From Candidatus Latescibacterota bacterium (GTDB lineage: Bacteria; Latescibacterota; UBA2968), in NCBI GenBank assembly GCA_022821275.1, contig JAJEDY010000024.1, positions 29,432 to 93,431 of the forward strand: a stretch of 64,000 bases of DNA. Direction: 5' to 3'. The translations under genes and the position numbers were made by a program. The notes under the pieces are model-generated. The model worked only from the letters and a program-made list of their open reading frames with translations. It was not told the origin of the DNA and did no database searches. Position 1 is the stretch's first letter. Each line of letters begins with the position of its first letter. Shown here in pieces: positions 56,851 to 64,000 of the stretch.

Positions 56851-59800
56851 AGCAGGACGACGATTTTTCGCAGGAATTGCGTGGCCCTATCGCTTATATG
56901 ATCGGGAACGGCGTCGCTGCTAATCTATTGATGTGGGCTATCATCGCCGCCGGGTTGGTGTCGCTGACCGGTATCGAGCGGGAAGCGTGGCCCACAGTCC
57001 CTTTTTACCATATTGAAGTCTTGATGGTCTATCCCGGTGCCACACCGGAGGAGGTGGAGGAGTCCATCGTCGTCAAGATCGAGGATCAGGTCAGCGGGTT
57101 GGATGATGTGAAGGCGGTTAAGTCCGTGGCGGCTCCAGGTATGGCATCCGTCCGAATACAAATGGATTCCGGTACGGACATGGCTCAGGCGCTGGACGAT
57201 ATCGAGTCTGCAGTCAATCGTATAGAGTCTTTCCCGGTCAGTGCCGAACGTCCCCAATTCAGGGAAATGAACAACCGCCAGAGCCTGATGCGGCTCATTG
57301 TCTATGGCGATGTGCCTGAGCGCTCGCTGAAGAAATTGGCATACCAGATCGAGGATGAACTCACGACGCTTCCTTCCGTGTCCCAGGTCGAGGTCAGTGG
57401 TGTCCGAAAATACGAGATATCTATCGAGGTATCGCTTCATCGCCTGAGATCCCTTGGACTCACCCTCACCGACATCGCCAATACGATCCGACGAAGTTCC
57501 CTGGACTTGTCTGCCGGTCGTATAGATACCCGTGAATCCCAGATGCGCGTCCGGACCCTCGGACAGAACTACGACCAGCAGGATTTTGAAGAAATTGTCC
57601 TGCTCAGCGGGAGTGACGGCACGGTTGTTCGCCTTGGAGATATTGCCAGGGTTCGCGACGATTTTCAGAAATCCGACCTGATCGTCCGGCATCAGAACCA
57701 TCCCGCCGTATTCGTAGAGGTCTATCGGGCCGATGGTGAGCAGGTGATGAATGTCGCCACGACTGTCCGGGAGCATCTGGCGAACGAGGTGATTCCCGCC
57801 CTGCCCGATGGGGTGGGCATTACCATGTGGAATGACGAATCTCAGGACTACGAGGAACGCGCCGATCTCCTCCTCAAGAACGGTATTATGGGCCTGTTAT
57901 TGGTATTGATCGCCCTGAGTTTGTTTCTCCATATCCGGATTGCTCTGTGGGTCGCAGTCGGCCTCGCCGTTTCGGGTATCGGCGCTCTGGCCATCATGTT
58001 TATGCTCGACTTCGCGATCAACACCATCTCGCTATTCTCGTTTGTCCTCGCCATTGGCATTGTTGTTGACGATGCCATTGTCGTAGCCGAATACATCCAC
58101 TATGAACGCATGAGGGGAACACCGGGCGTGGTGGCGGCGGTCCGCGGCGTACGCCGGATAAAAGTGCCGCTGATATTCGCAGTCCTCACTTCGGTGGCGG
58201 CATTTATGCCTCTTCTCTTCATTCCCGGAGGCGTCGGAGAAGTATGGTCAGCGCTGCCTGTCATCGTCATCGCCATGCTGCTGGTTTCTCTGATCGAATC
58301 GTTGCTGGTGCTGCCCAACCACCTGTCCCATCTACCCGGCCCGGAATGGACGCCAACGACCGCCCTGGATCGGTTCTTCGCACGGATCCAGAGTCGTGTA
58401 GATGTGCTGCTGAACAGATTCGTACAGGGTCCGCTGGATCGCGCGCTGCGCTTTGCGACAAACGAGCCTGTGGTGACGTTGGCAGGGGCCGTCGGTTTAC
58501 TCGTGCTGTGCATCTCTCTGCTACCGGCGGGTATCGTCCCGACCACGTTTGCCGGTGTGGTTGAGGGAGATTTCGCAACAGCCACTCTGGAAATGCCAGA
58601 AGGGACGACTGCGCAGCGGACTTACAAAGTGGCGCGGGAACTGGAAGGGGCGGGCCACCGGGTTATCGAACGACTCTCGCGTGATCGACCTGCAGATGCG
58701 CCGCCGCTGCTGTCTGGTGTAATGGTGACCGTCGGTCAACGGCCGCGGATTCAGGGGGGAGGATTGAATCCTTCGGCAACCTTGAATCCAGAAGCCAATA
58801 TCGCCACCGTCGAGTTCAAACTGCTGGGCGCGCAGCAAAGAGAGATCTCCACCATAGAGTTTGTACAGGCATGGCGTGAGGAGGTGGGGGAACTGCCCTA
58901 CGTACGCAGCATTACCTTCAGCGGCGAGATCATCGACTTCGGCAATCCCGTCGAAGTCGTGCTGTCGCATCCAGATCCAGAGCGTCTGGCCGATATCGCC
59001 AGTTCTGTCGTCGATGGCCTCCGTGGCGTGGGAGGTGTCTTCGACATACACTCGGATCACACCCCGGGCATCCCGGAAGTTCAACTCGAGTTGCGACCAG
59101 AAGCGCGGACCCTCGGTCTCACACTCGACGATTTGGCCGGGCAGGTACGAGCCGCCTTCTTTGGCGCGGAAACCATCCGGATACAGCGCGGCCGGGAGGA
59201 GGTCAGGGTTTATGTGCGCCTGCCCTCCAATGAACGAGAATCCATCACGGATGTCGAAGGATACCTGCTCCGCACGTCGAATGGCGCCGAGGTCCCTCTA
59301 ACCAGTGTGGCCTTACTGAAATCGGGTACGTCGCCCCCCGCCATTCCGCGGAGAGACGGTCAGCGTGTGGTCACGGTCACCGCGGATGTAGATCCTGCGG
59401 TGATTTCCGGTGGGGAAGCCAATGGCATCCTCGTCAATTCGATCTTCGCAGACCTCATCGCTGCAAATCCGGACCTGACGTACATGCTTGGAGGCGAACA
59501 ACAGCAGCAGATCGAGTCCCTGGACTCGCTCTATCGCGGGTTTGCAATTGCCATGCTCATGATCTTCGCGCTGCTGGCGATTCCCCTCCGTTCCTATACC
59601 AAACCGTTCATTGTCATGGCCGTGATCCCGTTCGGATTCATCGGCGTGATCCTCGGGCACTGGATTCTGGGAATCGCGGTGAGCGCGCAGTCCTTCATGG
59701 GCTTCTTTGGTCTCAGCGGCGTGGTCGTGAACGATTCCCTGGTCATGATCGACTTCATCGACCAGGAACTCAGGGAAGGTATGCCTGAGCAAACCGCGAT

Positions 59801-60074
59801 TATCGAGGGCGCAAAAGGGCGCTTTCGTCCAATCATGCTCACGTCTGTGACGACCTTTCTCGGCTTTACACCCCTGATTCTCGAACGCGCTATTCAGGCG
59901 CAGTTCCTGGTTCCCTTTGCCGCATCCCTCGGTTTCGGCATTCTCATTACCACGGCCATACTTATGATGGTCGTTCCCGCTCTTTCCACCATCCATCTGC
60001 GTCTGATTGCTTCACGCGGCAGTTCTGATGTCCATACCGCGTCACAAATTCAGATGCAGGGAGGCGAAGTCTGA
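56847..60074 (+). CDS. RND-family efflux permease (AcrB/MexB-like)
   Basis: A 1075-residue inner-membrane RND transporter of normal length, with twelve membrane helices and two periplasmic pore domains. Landmarks are the first helix near GNGVAANLLMWAIIAAGLVS, the porter-domain YPGATPEEVEESIVVKIEDQ, the proton-relay Asp pair in AIGIVVDDAIVVAEYIHYER and the second-half repeat GFFGLSGVVVNDSLVMIDFI. It exports hydrophobic compounds using the proton gradient with the adaptor encoded just upstream. Its stop overlaps the start of the P450 fusion gene (TGATG), so the pump is translationally tied to lipid-modifying enzymes rather than to a regulator. Confidence 0.93.
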   Translation: MKQDDDFSQELRGPIAYMIGNGVAANLLMWAIIAAGLVSLTGIEREAWPTVPFYHIEVLMVYPGATPEEVEESIVVKIEDQVSGLDDVKAVKSVAAPGMASVRIQMDSGTDMAQALDDIESAVNRIESFPVSAERPQFREMNNRQSLMRLIVYGDVPERSLKKLAYQIEDELTTLPSVSQVEVSGVRKYEISIEVSLHRLRSLGLTLTDIANTIRRSSLDLSAGRIDTRESQMRVRTLGQNYDQQDFEEIVLLSGSDGTVVRLGDIARVRDDFQKSDLIVRHQNHPAVFVEVYRADGEQVMNVATTVREHLANEVIPALPDGVGITMWNDESQDYEERADLLLKNGIMGLLLVLIALSLFLHIRIALWVAVGLAVSGIGALAIMFMLDFAINTISLFSFVLAIGIVVDDAIVVAEYIHYERMRGTPGVVAAVRGVRRIKVPLIFAVLTSVAAFMPLLFIPGGVGEVWSALPVIVIAMLLVSLIESLLVLPNHLSHLPGPEWTPTTALDRFFARIQSRVDVLLNRFVQGPLDRALRFATNEPVVTLAGAVGLLVLCISLLPAGIVPTTFAGVVEGDFATATLEMPEGTTAQRTYKVARELEGAGHRVIERLSRDRPADAPPLLSGVMVTVGQRPRIQGGGLNPSATLNPEANIATVEFKLLGAQQREISTIEFVQAWREEVGELPYVRSITFSGEIIDFGNPVEVVLSHPDPERLADIASSVVDGLRGVGGVFDIHSDHTPGIPEVQLELRPEARTLGLTLDDLAGQVRAAFFGAETIRIQRGREEVRVYVRLPSNERESITDVEGYLLRTSNGAEVPLTSVALLKSGTSPPAIPRRDGQRVVTVTADVDPAVISGGEANGILVNSIFADLIAANPDLTYMLGGEQQQQIESLDSLYRGFAIAMLMIFALLAIPLRSYTKPFIVMAVIPFGFIGVILGHWILGIAVSAQSFMGFFGLSGVVVNDSLVMIDFIDQELREGMPEQTAIIEGAKGRFRPIMLTSVTTFLGFTPLILERAIQAQFLVPFAASLGFGILITTAILMMVVPALSTIHLRLIASRGSSDVHTASQIQMQGGEV

Positions 60075-62101
60075 TGGCTGATACTACCCACTGTTTGACG
60101 ACCGAATCGCTGAGTTTGCCCGAAGAGCTTATCCTGATGCTTCTCAATGAGGAGAACGGCTACTTTTACCAGGTACCCGGTTGGGATTTGAACTGCGCTG
60201 TCGTCGGCGCAGTACTCGCGGAACTCTCCTTCCTATCGCGCATCGACACGGATCTGGAATCACTATTCCTTGTGGATCAGACAGAAACGGACGACCCTGC
60301 TTTGGATCCCATTCTGAAAGAAATTGCAAGCGAACCTGTTAAACGGAACGCCCAGTACTGGGTTGAACGGCTCGCTCCTCGTGCGGAATCAGTCATTGAT
60401 TTGACTCTGGACCGCCTGGTTGACCTGAAGATCCTGGAACACCACGAAGGCGATTTCTGGACGCTGGCTCCTGCTCACTGGCACGCGGACCTGCACGGTA
60501 ATTCCGAAGAAGGCACGGCAGGTGAGTTTATCAAGTTGCGTATCATGAGATATATTTTTACCGACGAGATTCCCGATCCGAGAGACATCGTCATTATATG
60601 CCTCGTCAATACATGCGACGTCTTTCGCTTCATATTCCAACTTGATGACGAGGCAGAGAAGCGCATCGAGCTCATCTGCAAGATGGACTTGATCGGCCGT
60701 TCCATAGCCGAAGCAGTAGCAGACAACATCTCCGCCCCGTTGCTTCAACGTTCCCACCTGACCAAGCATATTCCAGCCGTGTCCCTGCGTGATCTGGTGT
60801 TCAACCGCGAGCTGCGAGAGGGTAGGCTGCCGGCAGGGTTCGCCATTTTGGCCGAAAAGTACGGTCCAGTGTTCGAGCTTCGGCTCCCGTTCCGCCAGAA
60901 CATGATTGTCCTGGCAGGGTTGAAGACGAATGAATGGGCCCAACGTATGGGGCGGGTGTTCTTGCGGTCAAAGGAGTACTTCGAGGGCGTCGATAAGGCG
61001 TATGGCGTGTCGCGCTCAATGCACTCGATTGACGGTGCCGATCACTTTCGCTTTCGCAAGTCGTTGCATTCCATCTACTCTCGCAAGACTTTGACCAGGC
61101 GTCTGGACGAGGTCTATGACCTGGCCCGCGCGCACATGTCGAGTTGGGACGTCGGCGCCACGATGCCGGCGCAGGTGATGCTGCGACCATTTCTGAACGC
61201 GCAGTCATCGCCGCTCCTGGCCAGCATTGACACCCAAGCCGAGATCGTCAACGCGCTCGAATACAAGACACGAGTGCTCAATGTAGGCATCGCCAAGATC
61301 ATGCCGCGTTTCATGCTCAAGACCCCGTCAATGCGCCGCCTGGCGAAGGCCACGCACCGGATCATAGACCGTATGCAAAGGACACATACGGCCGCGCAGC
61401 GGGTCGGGATGCCTGAGGACGTGGTGGACGCGTATCTGGCCCTGCACGCGTCTGATCCCCAATTCCTGCCCGAATCGGACCTGTCGCTGCCTCTAGGGGC
61501 GATCTTGATGACCGCCATGTACATGGGCGATCAGATTGGCTTCGCCCTTTACTGGTTGCTGCAGAATCCCGAGTTGTACGAGCGAGTCACGGCCGAAGCG
61601 GACGCGTTGTGGGCCGAGGGCGACCCCGGCGAGGATGACTTCAGTCCAGACCGGATCGACGTGACCCGCCGAGTGCTGATGGAGGCTCTGCGGATGTCGC
61701 CGATCGTGGCCATGTCGATGCGCACAGTGATGAATACCTGCGTGGTGGAGGGTTACGAATTACCGGTCGGGGCGCAACTCCTGATTGCGCAGACGGCCAC
61801 GCACTACTCAGAAGAGGCGTTTCCCGATCCGTGGACGTTCGACATCGAGCGCTACGTGCCCCCGCGAGACGAGCACAAGAGCAGAGGCTACGCGCCCTAC
61901 GGGCTGGGCACGCACTCCTGTCTCGGGAGCCACTGGGCCAACATGCACATGGCGATCAACCTGCTGATGCTCACGCATCACTTCAAGATCGAGCTGGCCC
62001 GACCCTACAAGCGGTTGCCGATGGATCCGTTGCCCTCACAGTCCCCCAGCAACAAACTTAAGTTCAGGCTCGCTGAGCAGCGGCATGAAATTCAAGTCTA
62101 A
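60074..62101 (+). CDS. GPP34 domain - cytochrome P450 fusion
   Basis: A 675-residue two-domain protein. Residues about 10-220 match the GPP34 (GOLPH3-like) family: LSLPEELILMLLNEENGYFY, VVGAVLAELSFLSRI and VIDLTLDRLVDLKILEHHEG. In eukaryotes this fold binds phosphoinositides at the Golgi; bacterial members are of unknown role but probably bind membrane lipid. From about 250 it is a P450: ExxR helix LMEALRMSP, and heme loop APYGLGTHSCLGS with Cys616 as the iron ligand. The I-helix has YMGDQIGFALYW where AGxDTT is usual, so the conserved Thr for oxygen activation is replaced by Gln. No redox partner gene is adjacent. A natural reading is a membrane-docked oxidase for a lipid substrate. Confidence 0.85.
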   Translation: MADTTHCLTTESLSLPEELILMLLNEENGYFYQVPGWDLNCAVVGAVLAELSFLSRIDTDLESLFLVDQTETDDPALDPILKEIASEPVKRNAQYWVERLAPRAESVIDLTLDRLVDLKILEHHEGDFWTLAPAHWHADLHGNSEEGTAGEFIKLRIMRYIFTDEIPDPRDIVIICLVNTCDVFRFIFQLDDEAEKRIELICKMDLIGRSIAEAVADNISAPLLQRSHLTKHIPAVSLRDLVFNRELREGRLPAGFAILAEKYGPVFELRLPFRQNMIVLAGLKTNEWAQRMGRVFLRSKEYFEGVDKAYGVSRSMHSIDGADHFRFRKSLHSIYSRKTLTRRLDEVYDLARAHMSSWDVGATMPAQVMLRPFLNAQSSPLLASIDTQAEIVNALEYKTRVLNVGIAKIMPRFMLKTPSMRRLAKATHRIIDRMQRTHTAAQRVGMPEDVVDAYLALHASDPQFLPESDLSLPLGAILMTAMYMGDQIGFALYWLLQNPELYERVTAEADALWAEGDPGEDDFSPDRIDVTRRVLMEALRMSPIVAMSMRTVMNTCVVEGYELPVGAQLLIAQTATHYSEEAFPDPWTFDIERYVPPRDEHKSRGYAPYGLGTHSCLGSHWANMHMAINLLMLTHHFKIELARPYKRLPMDPLPSQSPSNKLKFRLAEQRHEIQV

Positions 62102-63194
62102 GTTCGCTACGCCCGCTCCTCCAGCGCTTGGCCTGGTCTACGATTCGCGAATTGAGCCTTTGGCGATGAAGTCACTTGGCGGCGGACGACCTCGCACCAT
62201 ACGGGTGATCACGGGGGCAAGCGGGCAGATCGGGGGGGTCCTCACGCGGGCCCTGGCCGACCGGTACGGGCCCGGTCAGATCCGCGCGATCTACCGGGAG
62301 CGTCGAGGCACGGCGGCGGACCTGGATATCGCCTGGGTCAATGGCGACATCCAGAACAAGGAATCGCTGATCGCCGCCTTCAAGGGCGCAGAGGTCGTGT
62401 TTCATCTGGCCGCGCTGGTCTCGATCTATGCCGTCAGGCCGCAGGAGTTCCATCGCACGAATGTCGTGGGCACACGCAACGTCGTGGAGGCGGCCCTTGC
62501 CTGCGGTGTACGGCGCCTGGTTCACGTTTCCTCAATCCACGCCTACGACCAACACCCGTTGGACGAAGTTCTCGATGAGAGCCGCGGTCCTGCGGATGGC
62601 CCGCACCACGGTCCGTACGACCGTTCGAAAGCCGCTGGCGAAGTGGAAATCCGTCGCGGCATCGACCGCGGCCTGGACGCCGTGATCCTAAATCCGACCA
62701 GCGTGATCGGCCCCTATGACGGCGCGCCATCGCCTATGGGGCAAGTCTTTCTCGATCTCTACCGCAGGCGAATTCCCGCGCTGATCGCGGGCGGTTACGA
62801 CTGGGTTGACGTGCGCGACGTCGTGTCTGCCACGATGGCCGCCGAGACACAGGCGAGATGTGGCGAGAACTACCTCGTCTCAGGTCACTGGCACACCGTG
62901 CGCGAACTGGCGGAGCTTTCCCAGCAGGCGACCGGTGTGGCCGCGCCCCGTCTCCAGTTCCCGGTGTTCGCCGCCCGGTTATGGGCACCCTGCCAGGTCG
63001 TCCTGGATCGGTGTCGCGGACGCCGTCCGCTCTACACGCCGGTGTCCGTCCGCGTCATGGCCCATGGCAATCGGCGGATATCCAGCGCCAAGGCGCAGGC
63101 GGAACTCGGGTTCCACCCGCGCTCGCTCGCAGAATCGGTCAGGGACACGTACCGCTGGTTCGACGAACACGGCATGCTGGGTGAAGGGGCGTGA
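62085..63194 (+). CDS. Extended SDR, 3-beta-hydroxysteroid dehydrogenase / DFR-like
   Basis: A 369-residue NAD(P)-dependent SDR. The dinucleotide loop is VITGASGQIGGVL. HLAALVSIYAVRPQEFHRTN and VGTRNVVEAALACGVRRLVH are shared by 3-beta-HSD and dihydroflavonol reductase-like enzymes. The catalytic pair is in YDRSKAAGE (YxxxK), with HVSSIHAYD upstream for the Ser. ATG 62085 overlaps the P450 gene by 17 bp. ATG 62166 (342 residues) is an equally possible start. Between a P450 and a steroid 5-alpha-reductase homologue, oxidation or epimerisation of a sterol-like hydroxyl is the simplest hypothesis. Confidence 0.8.
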   Translation: MKFKSKFATPAPPALGLVYDSRIEPLAMKSLGGGRPRTIRVITGASGQIGGVLTRALADRYGPGQIRAIYRERRGTAADLDIAWVNGDIQNKESLIAAFKGAEVVFHLAALVSIYAVRPQEFHRTNVVGTRNVVEAALACGVRRLVHVSSIHAYDQHPLDEVLDESRGPADGPHHGPYDRSKAAGEVEIRRGIDRGLDAVILNPTSVIGPYDGAPSPMGQVFLDLYRRRIPALIAGGYDWVDVRDVVSATMAAETQARCGENYLVSGHWHTVRELAELSQQATGVAAPRLQFPVFAARLWAPCQVVLDRCRGRRPLYTPVSVRVMAHGNRRISSAKAQAELGFHPRSLAESVRDTYRWFDEHGMLGEGA

Positions 63195-63195
63195 A

Positions 63196-63957
63196 ATGGT
63201 CGAAGAGCGTCTGCACGGGATGCTGATTTGGGCTGTCCTCGCGATGGCGGTCGTGACGTTCCTGTACCTGCTCCGCAGGGCCGCGCCCTACGGGCGCCAC
63301 TACGCGGGTGCGGGCTGGGGGCCACACGTTTCCGCCAAGCTCGCATGGATCATCATGGAGCTGCCGGCGCCTGCGCTCTTCCTCGTCGTCTATCTCAACG
63401 GCGAGGCCGCGTTCCAGGTCGTGCCGCTGCTGTTTCTGGTCATGTGGCAGGGCCACTATCTGAACCGGACGTTCGTCTACCCATTTCGCGTCCGGGCACG
63501 CGGCCGGAAGACGCCCCTGCTGCTGGTCGCGTCCGGCTTTTTCTTCAATGCGATCAACGCGTACATCAACGCCCGCTTCATTTCGGAATTCGGCGCGTAC
63601 GCCACTGAATGGCTCGCCGACCCCCGCTTCCTGATCGGCGTTGGGATTTTTCTGGCCGGTTTTGCGCTCAATCTCCACGCTGACAACACCCTCATGCGCC
63701 TGCGGCGGCCCGGCGAGACCGGCTATGCGATACCGCAGGGCGGCGGGTTCCGGTTCGTCTCCTGCCCGAACTACCTCGGGGAAATCCTCGAATGGTTGGG
63801 CTGGGCGGTCGCGACCTGGTCGTCGTGCGGCCTTGCATTCATGCTGTTCACCGTCGCAAATCTTGCTCCGAGGGCGAGGAGCAACCATCGATGGTATCTC
63901 GAAACGTTCAGCGATTATCCGGCGCACCGCCGGGCCCTGATACCGGGCATCTACTGA
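63196..63957 (+). CDS. Steroid 5-alpha-reductase (SRD5A)-like membrane protein
   Basis: A 253-residue polytopic protein, the usual length for SRD5A1/2. The C-terminal half has the family's signature: NLHADNTLMRLRRPGE, YAIPQGGGFRFVSCPNYLGE, EWLGWAVATWSSCGLAF and the ending YLETFSDYPAHRRALIPGIY, closely resembling human SRD5A1 (which has NxHSD, RIPQGG and KALIPF in the same places). Earlier, MELPAPALFLVVYL and FVYPFRVR are also typical. These enzymes reduce the 4,5 double bond of 3-oxo-delta-4 steroids, or polyprenols in the DET2/SRD5A3 branches, with NADPH. ATG 63196 lies 1 bp after the SDR stop, so it closes the operon in view. Confidence 0.88.
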   Translation: MVEERLHGMLIWAVLAMAVVTFLYLLRRAAPYGRHYAGAGWGPHVSAKLAWIIMELPAPALFLVVYLNGEAAFQVVPLLFLVMWQGHYLNRTFVYPFRVRARGRKTPLLLVASGFFFNAINAYINARFISEFGAYATEWLADPRFLIGVGIFLAGFALNLHADNTLMRLRRPGETGYAIPQGGGFRFVSCPNYLGEILEWLGWAVATWSSCGLAFMLFTVANLAPRARSNHRWYLETFSDYPAHRRALIPGIY

Positions 63958-64000
63958 GGCCTGAGCGATCGCGGACACTTGACCGTTCGGATGCGACAAC

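Noticed and set aside
63958..64000. Further gene at the right edge
   Set aside because: Only 43 bases remain after the reductase stop and they show no start, terminator or recognisable coding.

Overview
The window looks like a chromosome segment of an uncultured Gram-negative bacterium in or near Candidatus Latescibacterota or Poribacteria. This placement is an inference from gene content. Outer-membrane barrel-like proteins, lipoproteins and a gingipain/PorU-type (C25) protease N-terminus suggest the FCB superphylum. The dense mix of phytanoyl-CoA-dioxygenase-like (PhyH) proteins, sulfatases, Gfo/Idh/MocA oxidoreductases, an enolase-superfamily enzyme and a GH4 glycosidase is typical of sponge- and particle-associated lineages of this kind. 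No rRNA, tRNA, CRISPR array or insertion sequence was seen, and no gene-free stretch exceeds 300 bases.

Layout. 1-10568 (minus strand) is a cell-surface polysaccharide block: glycosyltransferases, methyltransferase, NDP-sugar epimerase, XrtA-type deacetylase and sugar dehydrogenases, ending in a C25 protease gene that runs off the left edge. 10743-15743 holds a PAP2-like membrane protein, a rhamnonate-dehydratase-like enzyme, two tandem outer-membrane proteins and a DUF3179 lipoprotein. 15903-22077 holds uvrB followed by two different type II restriction-modification pairs (MjaI-like and BglII-like) on either side of nadC. 22365-24246 encodes a DksA-type zinc-finger protein and an unknown partner.

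24443-28134 is the most striking locus: an ECF sigma factor gene followed 17 bp later by a 1028-residue single-chain protein in which shortened RNA polymerase beta and beta-prime cores are fused. The catalytic DFDGD loop, the beta lysines, the clamp-helix remnant, the F-loop and the bridge helix are recognisable. The beta flap is missing, and the protein ends about 50 residues after the bridge helix, so there is no trigger loop in the usual place. I know of no description of this two-gene system.

28331-36803 is a duplicated BlaI repressor / M56 metalloprotease-TonB module carrying HEAT-repeat and WG-repeat lipoproteins, with palindromic BlaI-type operators. 36983-55522 is largely catabolic: amidohydrolase, sialidase-like and beta-helix proteins, three PhyH proteins, three sulfatase-fold enzymes (one with Thr at the formylglycine position), an oxidase-sulfotransferase-aminotransferase operon and GH4.

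55658-63957 is a tightly packed, GC-rich plus-strand operon: RND adaptor (frameshifted), RND permease, a GPP34-cytochrome P450 fusion, a 3-beta-HSD-like SDR and a close relative of eukaryotic steroid 5-alpha-reductase. It reads as a system that modifies and moves a sterol-like or isoprenoid lipid.
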